A DNA stretch of 64,000 bases, taken from positions 1-64,000 of the forward strand of contig NZ_JAKCFI010000008.1 of the NCBI RefSeq assembly GCF_021412625.1, in the 5' to 3' direction. This document shows positions 39,593 to 48,448 of the stretch, piece by piece (the first letter of the stretch is position 1; every line of letters begins with the position of its first letter). Made by a program: the position numbers and the translations under genes. Source of the DNA: Myxococcus stipitatus. GTDB lineage: Bacteria > Myxococcota > Myxococcia > Myxococcales > Myxococcaceae. Under the pieces are notes generated by a model, which was given only the letters and a program-made list of their open reading frames with translations, did no database searches and was not told the DNA's origin.

Positions 39593-40830
39593 GGCGAGCC
39601 TGGGCGCCCGCGCTGGCGCTGCTCCTGACGGCCTGTAGCGAGGACACGACCTACGACCCGAACCGTCCTCCCGACGACCTGGAGTACGCGCACCCCGACC
39701 CGTGGGGGGCGGGGACTGTGGTCCCGCCGCCGGGGCCCGGTGGGCGCGTCATCGTCACCAACAGCCTGGACGACACGCTGAGCCTGCTCGAGCTGGAGGG
39801 CGCGACCCGCGCGGACTGGCGGGAGCTGGCGCGCGTGCCGGTGGGCCTCAACCCGGTGGAGCTGGAAGGGCCGCATCACACGGCGGTGGCGCCGGATGGG
39901 GCCGCCTACTACGTGGGCATCTCCAACTTCGTGCCGGGCGCCGGCTCGGGACCGCATGGGACCCATGGCTCGGGCACCGACCCTGGTTATTGCCTGAAGC
40001 TCGACGCGCGCGACAACCGCCTGCTGGGCTCCGTGCGCGTGGACCCGAACCCTGGCGACGTCATCATCAGCCGCGACGGGAGCACGCTGTACCAGACGCA
40101 CTTCGACACGCGGAAGATTCAAGAGGTCGCGCAGCGCGGCGGGACGCAGGAGGAGATGGCCGCGCGGTTGGCCATCATCGACGCGAGGACGATGACCCGC
40201 AAGGACATGGTGCCCGTGTGCCCCGCGCCGCACGCCATCCGCCTGTCCGAGGACGAGCGCACCGCGTACGTCGCCTGCTGGTCGGACGAGGTCGCCATCG
40301 TCGACCTGTCCGCGTCGCCACCCACGTCCAGGCTCGTGAAGGTGGCGGCCAACGTGGGCACGGCCGTGTCCCCGCTCCATGAGCCCTATGCGCTCACGCT
40401 CTCACCGACGACGGGCGAGGTGTGGGTCAGCTCGATGAGCAGCCGCTTCGTGCAGGTGCTGGACCCTCGCACGGGGGCCATGGACCCGCTTCGCTCCAGG
40501 CGGCCCCTGGATGGCGCGCCCATGTTCGGCGCGTTCACCGCGGACGGGAAGACGCTCTACATGCCCTATCAGCGCGTCGAGGCGCTGGCGTACATCGACC
40601 CGACCACGGGCGACGTGCGCCGCACGGTGGAGCTGGCCGGCGCGGGGTGTCTCAACGTGCATCAGGCCATCCTGACGCCAGACGAAAGCCACGCGCTCGT
40701 CGTCTGCGAGGGAGACCACGTGGGCCCCGGCACGTTGCACACGGTGGACCTGACGGAGGGCACGGTGGTGAATACGGTGCGGGTGGGCATCTTCCCGGAT
40801 TCGGTGAGCATCCTCCGGGGGCGGCCATGA
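39589..40830 (+). CDS. Lipoprotein with YVTN-type beta-propeller
   Basis: The 413-residue product starts with MRRAWAPALALLLTAC, a compact lipoprotein signal. It has repeated propeller strands with YVTN-like signatures: GRVIVTNSLDDTLSLLEL, IDARTMTRKD, VPVCPAPHAIRLSEDERTAYVAC, WVSSMSSRFVQVLDP, DGKTLYMPYQRVEALAYIDP, VRVGIFPDSVSIL. Such proteins often pair with exported cytochromes or act as surface scaffolds. Its ATG overlaps the previous stop, and its stop overlaps the next start (both ATGA), so it is coupled on both sides. Confidence 0.87.
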   Translation: MRRAWAPALALLLTACSEDTTYDPNRPPDDLEYAHPDPWGAGTVVPPPGPGGRVIVTNSLDDTLSLLELEGATRADWRELARVPVGLNPVELEGPHHTAVAPDGAAYYVGISNFVPGAGSGPHGTHGSGTDPGYCLKLDARDNRLLGSVRVDPNPGDVIISRDGSTLYQTHFDTRKIQEVAQRGGTQEEMAARLAIIDARTMTRKDMVPVCPAPHAIRLSEDERTAYVACWSDEVAIVDLSASPPTSRLVKVAANVGTAVSPLHEPYALTLSPTTGEVWVSSMSSRFVQVLDPRTGAMDPLRSRRPLDGAPMFGAFTADGKTLYMPYQRVEALAYIDPTTGDVRRTVELAGAGCLNVHQAILTPDESHALVVCEGDHVGPGTLHTVDLTEGTVVNTVRVGIFPDSVSILRGRP

Positions 40831-41540
40831 GCGCGGCGCGGATGTTGGGTGCCGTGTTGAGCGCGTGCCTCGTGGCCGCGTGTGGCGACGACCCCGTCAC
40901 GGCGGCGGAGTACGGCGAGCAGCTGTTCCAGGACTCGCGCCTGTCGTCGAGCCAGTTCAACAGCTTCTCCTGCGCCACGTGTCACGCGACGACGCCCACG
41001 TCGGAGGCCGGTCGCATCTACTCGGGCTACACGTTGTATGGCTCGGCGCACCGTGGCAGCTGGTGGGGCGGCTACGAGACGAACCTCCTGGACGCGGTGA
41101 ACTTCTGCTACGTCTCGTTCATGCGTGGCGTGGAGAAGCTCCCCGCGGACTCGCCGCAGAGCCGCGCGCTGTACGAGTACCTGGTGAGCATCAGCCCGGA
41201 CACGAACGCCCAGCCCCTGCCCTACACGGTGGTGAAGGACATCACCGAGGTCGCTCGGGGCGACGCCACGCGCGGCGAGGCGGTGTACGCGGCGGCGTGC
41301 CAGGAGTGCCACGGCGCGCCCCACACCGGCGAGGGGCGGCTGACCGACTCCGCGTCCCTGCTCCCGGAGGTGACGGAGGACTACGCCACGGTGTTCCCTG
41401 GCGTCCCCGCCTCGCTCGTCTTCATCGAGAAGGTGCGACACGGGCAGTTCTTCCACATCGGCGGAAACATGCCTCCATACAGCAAGGAAGCGCTGTCCGA
41501 CGAGGACCTGGGCGCGCTGCTCACCTTCATGGGACTGTAG
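40827..41540 (+). CDS. Diheme c-type cytochrome lipoprotein
   Basis: The 237-residue protein has a lipoprotein signal (LVAAC) and two CxxCH heme-binding sites, CATCH at residues 49-53 and CQECH at 158-162. Both lie in cytochrome-c-like stretches, and candidate axial Met residues appear in GGNMPPYSKEALSDEDLGALLTF. It is probably outer-membrane anchored and carries electrons, or acts as a peroxidase-like unit. It overlaps the previous gene by 4 bp (ATGA) and ends the operon begun at 37571. Confidence 0.9.
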   Translation: MSAARMLGAVLSACLVAACGDDPVTAAEYGEQLFQDSRLSSSQFNSFSCATCHATTPTSEAGRIYSGYTLYGSAHRGSWWGGYETNLLDAVNFCYVSFMRGVEKLPADSPQSRALYEYLVSISPDTNAQPLPYTVVKDITEVARGDATRGEAVYAAACQECHGAPHTGEGRLTDSASLLPEVTEDYATVFPGVPASLVFIEKVRHGQFFHIGGNMPPYSKEALSDEDLGALLTFMGL

Positions 41541-41735
41541 CGGCGGGCGACGAGTCCAGGCGGGGCGTGCCGGTGGCGGACACCGACACGTAGTTCACGT
41601 TTCGCGAATCTCAAGGCACTTTCAAGTTTTCCGTTTTTGATATCTGTTGAAGGGCGGGCATGTTCGTGCCTGGGACCCGCCGCCGTGCTCGTACGGCGGC
41701 TGGCCCATTACCTCCAACGCCCCATCGGAAATCAT

Positions 41736-42905
41736 ATGAAACGGATTGGGATGGTCCTTGGGCTGTTCGTTTGTCTCAACGCGGGGGCCCAGGCTCGAGC
41801 CGCCGCCTCGAACCCAGCGGCGCTGCGCCAGCGCGTCAGCGTGTCGCTGGCCACCGACAAGCGCGAGATGGCGCTGACCCTGGCGACGCAGGAGGACGCG
41901 GCGCAGAGAAGGGAGCTCGCCTCGCGCCTGAGCGGCGAGCAGCTCGCGGTGGATTTGAAGGAGTGGCTGAGCACGGTCCCCACCCGGGCCTCCGTCATCG
42001 CTGCGGCGAAGCGCACGGACCTGAACATCCGCCGGCTCAAGGGCCTCGAGGGCGAGGTCGACAGCCTCCTGCAGCTCCGTCTGGCGAGCCCTTCCATGCT
42101 GGAGGCGCTGAAGCGAGGCGTCGAGCCCCTCTATGCCTATGAGCCGGATGGGGACGAGGCCTCGTGGCAGTTCATCGAGGCCTTCGACCGCTTCGGCCGC
42201 GTGCACCACCTGGACGTGCACCGCATGCCCGAGCAGCCGGTCCTCGTCGTGGATATCGACGCGCGGAAGGACCTGGCCGCCGGCATCCAGTTGATGCGCG
42301 AGCGCCTCGTGGCCCTCGGCCAGCGCCCCATGCCGATGCTGGACGTGAACACCCTCGCGACCACGACGCCGAGCGCGGCCGCGACGGCCACCAGCACGCC
42401 GGTGACGATGCTCGACCGCATCTATCTGAACGACGACGAGGAGCCGTGGATCTCCGGCGCCGCGGAGGTCTACGCCGTCGTCAATGGCGTCGACCCCAGC
42501 CGCGACGCGCCGGCGCTGGATATCGTCGACATGCCCTATCTGGACCACGACGGCAGGACCTACTCCCCCAACCAGGTCCTCATCTTCTGGGACCGCTACC
42601 GCTGGGCGGCGGCGAACGTCATCCTCATGGAGCACGACGACAACACCAACTATCAAGAGCTGGTGGCCTATCTGTTCACGGTCGCGAGTCAAATCCTGTC
42701 GGCGGTGGGCCAGCCGGGAATCGGCTCCCTGGTGGCCCTGGGCAGCGGCCTGGTGCAGCAGATGCCCAGCAACTGGTTCACCAACGACGACGATTATGTC
42801 GATTCGTTCTACACGCTGGAGAAGAACCAGACCTACACCGACTATGCCGGAGCGCGTGGCAACGCGGTCGTGTCCCTCAGACCGTATGTCATTGCTGGGC
42901 AGTAG
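41736..42905 (+). CDS. Secreted protein, probably DUF3103 family
   Basis: The 389-residue product has a signal peptide (MKRIGMVLGLFVCLNAGAQA). Its later part (EPWISGAAEVYAVVNGVDPS, VDMPYLDHDGRTYSPNQVLI) looks like the DUF3103 family of exported proteins, whose function is unknown; I hold that assignment loosely. The ATG at 41736 fits the signal; the longer frame from 41637 does not. The 60 bp before 41636 are notably A+T-rich for this genome and may carry the promoter. A strong hairpin follows. Confidence 0.7.
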   Translation: MKRIGMVLGLFVCLNAGAQARAAASNPAALRQRVSVSLATDKREMALTLATQEDAAQRRELASRLSGEQLAVDLKEWLSTVPTRASVIAAAKRTDLNIRRLKGLEGEVDSLLQLRLASPSMLEALKRGVEPLYAYEPDGDEASWQFIEAFDRFGRVHHLDVHRMPEQPVLVVDIDARKDLAAGIQLMRERLVALGQRPMPMLDVNTLATTTPSAAATATSTPVTMLDRIYLNDDEEPWISGAAEVYAVVNGVDPSRDAPALDIVDMPYLDHDGRTYSPNQVLIFWDRYRWAAANVILMEHDDNTNYQELVAYLFTVASQILSAVGQPGIGSLVALGSGLVQQMPSNWFTNDDDYVDSFYTLEKNQTYTDYAGARGNAVVSLRPYVIAGQ

Positions 42906-42922
42906 GTCGGGTATTCACCTCT

Positions 42923-42951
42923 CCTCTCGCCGGGACCGACTCGGCGAGAGG
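42923..42951 (+). terminator. Hairpin after the DUF3103-like gene
   Basis: CCTCTCGCCG pairs exactly with CGGCGAGAGG (10 bp) around a 9-base loop, 18 bp after the stop codon. The following gap to 43279 holds only this hairpin and the left copy of a direct repeat. Confidence 0.55.
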
Positions 42952-43052
42952 AAGCAGTAGCGGCGGGAATCGAAGCCGCGGGTCACGCCCCGAACCTCGT
43001 GTGGTGGGTTCGGAGCGGGCCGGGGTTGAGCGCCAGAGGGACCTGTCGAGAT

Positions 43053-43090
43053 AGCGGCGGTCGTCCCAGACGCCAGTGACTTCGAGGGCG
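43053..43090. repeat. Left direct repeat flanking the toxin-like pair
   Basis: GCCAGTGACTTCGAGGGCG here recurs as GCCGGTGACTTCGAGGGCG at 45030-45048. Including the preceding GCGGCGG-anchored bases, about 36-38 bp are similar with five or six mismatches. The copies bracket the two-gene toxin-like cassette. Confidence 0.55.
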
Positions 43091-43279
43091 ATGACGCAGT
43101 CTCGTCATGCCCAGCAGACGCGTTACCTCGCAGTGGGGCCCCGCGCTGGCGTCGGTGGAGCCCCCGCGGGTCCTCTCTCTCGGCCAGAGGCGCTGCTAGC
43201 GTCCCGCGAGGTCGCGTGCACGACACGTGCTCGAGGCCGTGGCGCGACCGTCGAGGACACCAGGTCCGGGGGGACTTCC

Positions 43280-44011
43280 ATGGCGATGCTGCGTGCGTGG
43301 TGGGTGGTGGTGCTGTTCCTGTTGGCCAGCTGCGCGTCGGCGCCCGTCGCCGAGCGCTTCGAGCTGCCGCGCGAGGACGACTCCGCGGAGGACTGCGCCG
43401 AAGCAGCCGAGGAGGACGGTGACGAGGGGTGCGTCACCATGGCCTGCGACGGGGACACCTGCGGCCTCTACCGGTGCGAGGACGTCTCCTCTGCGCCCCT
43501 GGCCCTGCGAGGAGCCAGCGCCCCGGCGCCGATGGCGGGCGTCGGCACCTCACCCCAGCGCTACTGGGGCGCCCCGCAGGTCATGCCCGGCCGAGAGCCC
43601 GTCCTCGTCTTCCACATGGAGCGGCCCGAGGAGTTGCCGAGTCAGAAGGCGCTCCGCAAGGCGCGCGAGGAGTGGGAGAAGGCGCCCAAGGAGAAGCACC
43701 ACATCTTCCCCCGGGCTTTCGAGGTGTACTTCAACCGGCAGGGCATCAACATCCACGAGGTCGTCCTTGCCATCGAAGTGAAGCGGCACAAGGAACTTCA
43801 CAGCGGCGCACGAGGCGCACCGTGGAATACGGATTGGGAAGTCCTCATCCACCAACTCCAAAAGGAGAGGGCAACGAAGCAAGAGTCGAGGCGACGGCTC
43901 ATGGAACACGCGGCCTACATGATTCGGAAGTATCGTCTCGTCGGGATGCCCATGTCGTACTGGCAGCAGCTCGGGAAGGTTGAGTGGCTGCTGCAAGGCG
44001 GGGACAGATGA
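43280..44011 (+). CDS. TIGR02269/DUF2380-type lipoprotein, probable toxin
   Basis: The 243-residue protein has a lipoprotein signal (lipobox LLASC), an acidic Cys-containing linker, and a C-terminal domain with HHIFPRAFEVYFNRQGINIH followed by KELHSG, the HH/H pattern of the Myxococcus TIGR02269 (DUF2380) family and of HNH/GHH-type toxin nucleases. The last 80 codons look less G+C-biased than the N-terminal half, as in swapped toxin tips. Its TGA overlaps the ATG of the next gene. Architecture recalls lipoprotein toxins passed between kin by outer-membrane exchange (Sit system), but that is inference. Confidence 0.8.
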   Translation: MAMLRAWWVVVLFLLASCASAPVAERFELPREDDSAEDCAEAAEEDGDEGCVTMACDGDTCGLYRCEDVSSAPLALRGASAPAPMAGVGTSPQRYWGAPQVMPGREPVLVFHMERPEELPSQKALRKAREEWEKAPKEKHHIFPRAFEVYFNRQGINIHEVVLAIEVKRHKELHSGARGAPWNTDWEVLIHQLQKERATKQESRRRLMEHAAYMIRKYRLVGMPMSYWQQLGKVEWLLQGGDR

Positions 44012-44760
44012 TGCGGCTTTTTGAACTCGGGCGAGACCTCGACACGACGAAGGGGCGCGAGCGCTGGAGCCTCCACGCGAAGCGGCGGTGGGAGCTGCCG
44101 GGGGCAGAGTGCCCTCGGTGCTTCCATGAAGTCGGTATCGTCGGACACGACTATCCGAGCGTTGACCTATCCGAGCTGCCCCAGGAGCACGAGTACAGGA
44201 AGGCCCGAGAGGCGTCCTGGGACGAGTACGTCCGACTCCGCGACCTCGTGCGACCGCTCGTGCCGGCGGGGGCGCTCTTGCTGCCGGGTATGGGCATGGG
44301 GCCGCTGGTCGGCTCGGTGAGGGGGCGTCCGACGCCGATGGTGCTGGAGCCGTGGTGGCAACTCCTGGCCCAGCCCGAGAGCGTGGAACGACTCCTCGCT
44401 GCGGGGCTCCGCGGCATCAATCCCCAGCCCACGGCCCTGAAGGTCGGACGGGACGTGCCTCCGATGCTGGAGCTAGAGTTGGTGGCCGGGGGCGACTACG
44501 CGCCTGAGTGCCGCCCCACGCCGGTTGGCGAGCCCTGTCCCCTGTGTGGCACCCAGCGAACGATGACACCGCCTCCTCACTGGTGGCTCGATACGACGTC
44601 CCTGCCAGACGCGGACGTGTTCCGCTTCCGTGAGGTTCCCTCCGTCATCGTCGCGAGCGAGCGCTTCGTCGAGGTGCTCCGAAGCATGGGAGGCGACATC
44701 CGCTTCCAGGCGACGGAGCTTGCCCCGCCTGCTTCGCGTGAAGCGGGAGCACCGGTATGA
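44008..44760 (+). CDS. Gmx double-CXXCG motif protein, probable immunity partner
   Basis: The 250-residue protein has two zinc-like knuckles, CPRCF at about 31-35 and CPLCG about 176, matching the Gmx_para_CXXCG (TIGR02264) paralogous family of Myxococcus; the first knuckle has Phe in place of Gly. It has no signal peptide and is probably cytoplasmic. The ATG at 44008 overlaps the stop of the toxin-like lipoprotein gene (ATGA), the coupling usual for toxin/immunity pairs. The immunity role is inferred from position, not shown by sequence. Confidence 0.78.
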   Translation: MMRLFELGRDLDTTKGRERWSLHAKRRWELPGAECPRCFHEVGIVGHDYPSVDLSELPQEHEYRKAREASWDEYVRLRDLVRPLVPAGALLLPGMGMGPLVGSVRGRPTPMVLEPWWQLLAQPESVERLLAAGLRGINPQPTALKVGRDVPPMLELELVAGGDYAPECRPTPVGEPCPLCGTQRTMTPPPHWWLDTTSLPDADVFRFREVPSVIVASERFVEVLRSMGGDIRFQATELAPPASREAGAPV

Positions 44761-45146
44761 CCCGCATCGAGCCTGGGGCTCCCACTTCGACCTCGAGCGA
44801 GCGGCCTGCCTCACGCGCTCGGTGAGCGCCGACGGCTCCCGTCCGCCGAAGCGCTCGTCATGCTTCGCTGGCCTTACGGGCAATGGGGACACGGAACGGT
44901 CAAGTCCCGAGTCGTATCTCGTGGATCCGGAGGGGTACAGGGGGAGGAAGGCTCCTCGGTGGCATCACGCAGTCGTGTCTGGGTTTGATGTCAGCGGGAA
45001 ACGTCGAAGCCGCGGCGGCCACCCCAACCGCCGGTGACTTCGAGGGCGTCAGCCCGGAGACTCCTGCGCCCTCTTCCCCGCGAACATCCCGCCCGTCTCC
45101 AGCGCGTGCGCGACCTGGCGCACGGTGAACGCTCCGCGCGCTTTCA
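44761..45146. other. Gap with no convincing gene
   Basis: This 386-bp stretch follows the double-CXXCG gene and holds the right copy of the flanking direct repeat (45030-45048). Open frames here overlap coding shadows and lack starts or similarity. A minus-strand frame at about 45065-45150 reads RGAFTVRQVAHALETGGMF before a stop and could be a remnant of a gene end. Confidence 0.5.
45011..45048. repeat. Right direct repeat flanking the toxin-like pair
   Basis: GCCGGTGACTTCGAGGGCG (45030-45048) differs by one base from the left copy at 43072-43090. The preceding bases GCGGCGGCCACCCCAA partly match the left copy too. Confidence 0.55.
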
Positions 45147-45755
45147 GTGATGGCGATGAACCGCGTCCTGAACGAGTCCGTGAACGGTGCCCTTCCCTCT
45201 TTCCCGCTCGTCCCTGCTCCGACTACACCGTCGGCGGGGCCGTGCCTCCCGGAGATGACGATGCTCGCTTGCGTGGATGTGGACTACCGCCCCGACGTCA
45301 CCGTGGCCGCGTGTGTCCTGTTCCGAGGGTGGGAGGACGCCACGGAAGCAGGCCACCTGCTCGAGCGAGGCCCTCCCGCCGAGGCCTACGAGCCCGGCCA
45401 GTTCTACCGCCGCGAGCTGCCCCACCTGCTGCGGGTCCTCGCGGCGGCGCCCGAGCCGCTGGAGGCCATCGTCGTGGACGGCTACGTCTGGCTGGGCCAC
45501 GACAAGCCCGGGCTGGGCGCGCACCTGTACGAGTCGCTCGGTCGCTCGGTGCCGGTGATTGGCGTGGCCAAGACGGCCTTCCACTCCGCCAGCCTGGCCG
45601 CGCCCGTGTATCGAGGCCAGAGTCAGCGCCCCCTCTTCGTCACCGCCGTCGGCGTGGACCTGAGCGTCGCCGCGGAGCACATCCGCCGCATGCATGGCGA
45701 TTCGCGCAAACCCACCCTGCTCACCCGGGTGGACCGGCTGTGCCGGGACTCCTGA
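45147..45755 (+). CDS. nfi: Endonuclease V family protein
   Basis: The product matches endonuclease V, which nicks DNA near deaminated bases such as inosine. The signs are CVDVDYRPD (first catalytic Asp), YEPGQFYRRELP (the PGxxxxRE segment with the second acidic residue), IVVDGYVWLGHDKPGLGAHL (third Asp) and VIGVAKTAFH. Length is normal. The start is unsure: the frame opens at 45147, while ATG 45255 (MTMLACVDVDY) gives a compact family-like N-terminus. It lies just right of the toxin-like cassette. Confidence 0.85.
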   Translation: MMAMNRVLNESVNGALPSFPLVPAPTTPSAGPCLPEMTMLACVDVDYRPDVTVAACVLFRGWEDATEAGHLLERGPPAEAYEPGQFYRRELPHLLRVLAAAPEPLEAIVVDGYVWLGHDKPGLGAHLYESLGRSVPVIGVAKTAFHSASLAAPVYRGQSQRPLFVTAVGVDLSVAAEHIRRMHGDSRKPTLLTRVDRLCRDS

Positions 45756-45876
45756 GCCTCCGCCCGCCCGGCGGGGGAGCGGGCCTCATGACCGACACGC
45801 GACGATGACCGGCGCGTGACGCGCTCCTCGCTCGGAGGCGCTTCCCCTGGAGGGGAAGGTGGGGGAGAAGGGTGTC

Positions 45877-47037
45877 ATGCATCGCCGTCACTTCCTGCGA
45901 CTCTCCGCCCTGGGAGGCAGCAGTCTGGCCCTGGGGAGCCTCGGCTTCTGGAGCAACGTCTACGCCGCGCCGCCCACGCCGGGCCCCAGCCCCTATGGCG
46001 CGCTCGCGGAGGCTCCCGACGCCAACGGCGTGCGCCTGCCCAAGGGCTTCACCTCGCGCATCATCGCGCGCAGCGCCGAGGTGGTCCCCGGCACGGACTA
46101 CACGTGGCACATGGCCCCGGATGGCGGCGCCTGCTACCCGCTGCCCGACGGGGGCTGGCTCTACGCGAGCAACAGCGAGACGTCTCCGGACGGCGGCGTG
46201 TCGTCGGTGCGCTTCGCGCGGGATGGGAAGGTGACGGGCGCCTGGCGCATCCTGGCCAACACCCACCTCAACTGCGCGGGAGGCCCCACGCCCTGGGGCA
46301 CGTGGCTGTCGTGCGAGGAGCACCCGAAGGGGCATGTCTGGGAATGCGACCCGACCCGGCCGGGCCAGGGCCTCGAGCGACCCGCGTTGGGCACCTTCAC
46401 CCACGAGGCGGTGGCGGTGGACCCGGTGGGGCGGCGCCTGTACCTGACGGAGGACACGCCCACCGGGCGCCTCTACCGCTTCACGCCCGCGAAGTGGCCC
46501 TCGCTGGAGGAGGGCACGTTGGAGGCCGCGCGCGTCAGCGGGGACCTCCACCTGGGCGCCCGGGTGGAGTGGGTGCCCGTCTCCGCGGAGGCGCCCGTGG
46601 CCATGCAGCCCGCCGCCCGCGTGACGACGGCCTTCCCCGGCGCCGAGGGCTGCTGGTGCGACGGGGGCGTCGTGTACTTCACGACGAAGCATGACAACCG
46701 CGTGTGGGCGCACACGCCGCTGACGGGGAAGCTGGTCGTGCTGTACGACCCCACGCGCTACCCGGACGCGCCACTGCGGGGCGTGGACAACATCACCGTG
46801 TCGCGCGCGAAGGAGCTGTATGTCTGCGAGGACGGCGATGACATGCAGATCTGCCTGCTGGGGCAGGACCGCAAGGTTTCGCCGTTCCTCCAGGTGATGG
46901 GTCACAAGGGCTCGGAGTTGGCGGGCGCGGCCTTCAGCCCGGATGGCCGGAGGCTCTACTTCAGCTCGCAGCGAGGGACGAACGGCCGGGGTGTCACCTA
47001 CGAGGTGACCGGTCCCTTCCGCGCCAAGGCCGCCTGA
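45877..47037 (+). CDS. Tat-exported PhoX-like (DUF839) phosphatase
   Basis: The 386-residue protein has a twin-arginine signal (HRRHFLRLSALGG) and belongs to the PhoX/DUF839 family of exported alkaline phosphatases: TWHMAPDGGACYPLPDGGW, NCAGGPTPWGTWLSCEE, TFTHEAVAVDPVGRRLYLTED and GCWCDGGVVYFTT. Such enzymes bind Ca and Fe and free phosphate outside the cytoplasm. ATG at 45877 is preceded by GGGGAGAAGG; GTG at 45859 would only lengthen the lead. It is shorter than classical PhoX (about 600 residues), so activity is inferred. Confidence 0.85.
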   Translation: MHRRHFLRLSALGGSSLALGSLGFWSNVYAAPPTPGPSPYGALAEAPDANGVRLPKGFTSRIIARSAEVVPGTDYTWHMAPDGGACYPLPDGGWLYASNSETSPDGGVSSVRFARDGKVTGAWRILANTHLNCAGGPTPWGTWLSCEEHPKGHVWECDPTRPGQGLERPALGTFTHEAVAVDPVGRRLYLTEDTPTGRLYRFTPAKWPSLEEGTLEAARVSGDLHLGARVEWVPVSAEAPVAMQPAARVTTAFPGAEGCWCDGGVVYFTTKHDNRVWAHTPLTGKLVVLYDPTRYPDAPLRGVDNITVSRAKELYVCEDGDDMQICLLGQDRKVSPFLQVMGHKGSELAGAAFSPDGRRLYFSSQRGTNGRGVTYEVTGPFRAKAA

Positions 47038-47102
47038 GCCCGGGACGCCCCACGCATCCAACTGGCCACCGCCCCCTCCCGAGGCTTAACTTCCAGACAC
47101 GG

Positions 47103-47930
47103 ATGGGCACGCAGCCGCCATCGCAGCTTGGACTCTTCGACTCGGCGGTGGCCGAGCCGAAGCCGCGTGCGCGAGCGCTGGAGTCCACCCGGCGCGACCC
47201 CGAGCCCGCATCCGACGCCCGGCTCCCCTCCCGCGAAGAAGCGCTCCTCCAGGCCGCGGACCTCGCCCGGCGCCTGTCCTCCCTGCTCGGCGCCCCGGTC
47301 CACCTGCGCCTCACCGACAACCGCGCCACGCTGGTGAGCTTCCGCCGTCTGGACGCCGGCCTGCGCCTGCGCGTCCACCACCTGTTCCTCGACGCACCGG
47401 ACGCCGTCGTGCGCGCCATGGCCCGCTACGTGGGACACGCAGACACCACCGCGCGCGACGCGCTCGAGGCGCATGCCCGCGCCCACAAGGCCCTCGTGCG
47501 TCGCGAGCGACGCCCCGGCAAGGCCCTGCGCGCTCGCGGCCGATGCTTCGACCTGCACGCCGTGCGAGAGCGGCTCGCCGCCACGTGGTTCGACCACCCC
47601 GTGGGTGTGGACATCGGCTGGGCCCGGCGCCCCAGCCGGGGACGTCACCGCTCCATCCACCTGGGCGGCTACGACGCGCGCCTGCGGGAGATTCGCATCC
47701 ACCCCGCCCTGGACCGCCCCCACGTCCCCGCCTTCGTCGTGGACTACCTCGTCTTCCACGCCATGCTCCACGCGGACCTCCACGAGGAGGACGCCACCGG
47801 CCTCGACGCCAGCGGGCGCTGCGCCCCGGGCCACTCTCCCGTCTTCCGAGAGCGCGAGGACCGCTTCCCCCTGCGTGACGCGGCGCAACGCTGGTTGCAG
47901 GACAACCACACCTCCCTGCTGCGCCGCTGA
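47103..47930 (+). CDS. SprT-like protein with altered HExxH (HAxxH)
   Basis: The 275-residue protein has a SprT/M48-like core: WARRPSRGRHRSIHLGGYD, then RIHPALDRPHVPAFVVDYLVFHAMLHADLH. The expected zinc-protease motif HExxH reads HAMLH, with Ala220 in place of the catalytic Glu (codon GCC at 47760); both His remain, so metal binding may persist while proteolysis should not. The C-terminus (APGHSPVFREREDRFP) holds a further His. It is cytoplasmic with no signal peptide. Confidence 0.75.
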   Translation: MGTQPPSQLGLFDSAVAEPKPRARALESTRRDPEPASDARLPSREEALLQAADLARRLSSLLGAPVHLRLTDNRATLVSFRRLDAGLRLRVHHLFLDAPDAVVRAMARYVGHADTTARDALEAHARAHKALVRRERRPGKALRARGRCFDLHAVRERLAATWFDHPVGVDIGWARRPSRGRHRSIHLGGYDARLREIRIHPALDRPHVPAFVVDYLVFHAMLHADLHEEDATGLDASGRCAPGHSPVFREREDRFPLRDAAQRWLQDNHTSLLRR

Positions 47931-48021
47931 ATCCCGGAGCGCTCAACACACGGCGACGCCGTCCGTACGCTTTTCCCCGCTCACCCCCGGGAAGGCTGGC
48001 GACGACACCGGCCGTCCCGGC

Positions 48022-48435
48022 ATGCTGGAGACGATGCGCTACTTCAGCGTGGAAGAAGCCAACAGGCTGGTGCCGCTGTTGAGCCGCACCTTCGAGCACA
48101 TCCGTCCCTGGGTCGAGCGCGTCCAACAGCTCATCGAGAAGCTCGGCACGCCGGAGAACGACACGCCGGAGAAGCTGGACGCCCTGCGCGCCGAGCGCGA
48201 CGCGCTCTTGGAGAAGGTGCGCGAGGAGCTGCGCCAGTTCCACGAGATGGGCCTCGAAATCAAGGGCGCGGAGGGCCTCGTGGACTTCCGCGCGCACCGG
48301 GGCGAGGAGCCCGTGTACCTGTGCTGGCGCATCGGCGAGCCCGCCGTCTCGCACTGGCACGGGCTGTATGACGGCTTCGCCGGACGCCGCCCCATCACCA
48401 GCGCGGACGAGTTCGAGCCCACCTACCTGAGCTGA
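48022..48435 (+). CDS. DUF2203 family protein
   Basis: The 137-residue protein resembles the DUF2203 family: RYFSVEEANRLVPLLSRTF at the start, a central coiled helix pair, then MGLEIKGAEGLVDFRAHRGE, VYLCWRIGEPAVSHWHGLYDGFAGRRPI near the end. These small proteins are common in myxobacteria and some other bacteria; role unknown. ATG 48022 or 48034 (MRYFS) both fit. It converges with the coiled-coil gene on the other strand. Confidence 0.8.
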   Translation: MLETMRYFSVEEANRLVPLLSRTFEHIRPWVERVQQLIEKLGTPENDTPEKLDALRAERDALLEKVREELRQFHEMGLEIKGAEGLVDFRAHRGEEPVYLCWRIGEPAVSHWHGLYDGFAGRRPITSADEFEPTYLS

Positions 48436-48448
48436 GCCGCCTCCGCGC

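Noticed and set aside
42960..43000. tRNA-like string GGGAATCGAAGCCGCGG
   Set aside because: The T-stem does not pair (the invariant G53-C61 pair is missing) and no acceptor or anticodon arm can be drawn.
45050..45170. Possible minus-strand gene end with peptide RGAFTVRQVAHALETGGM
   Set aside because: Only about 30 codons, no start, and it runs into the endonuclease V gene region; too weak to call.
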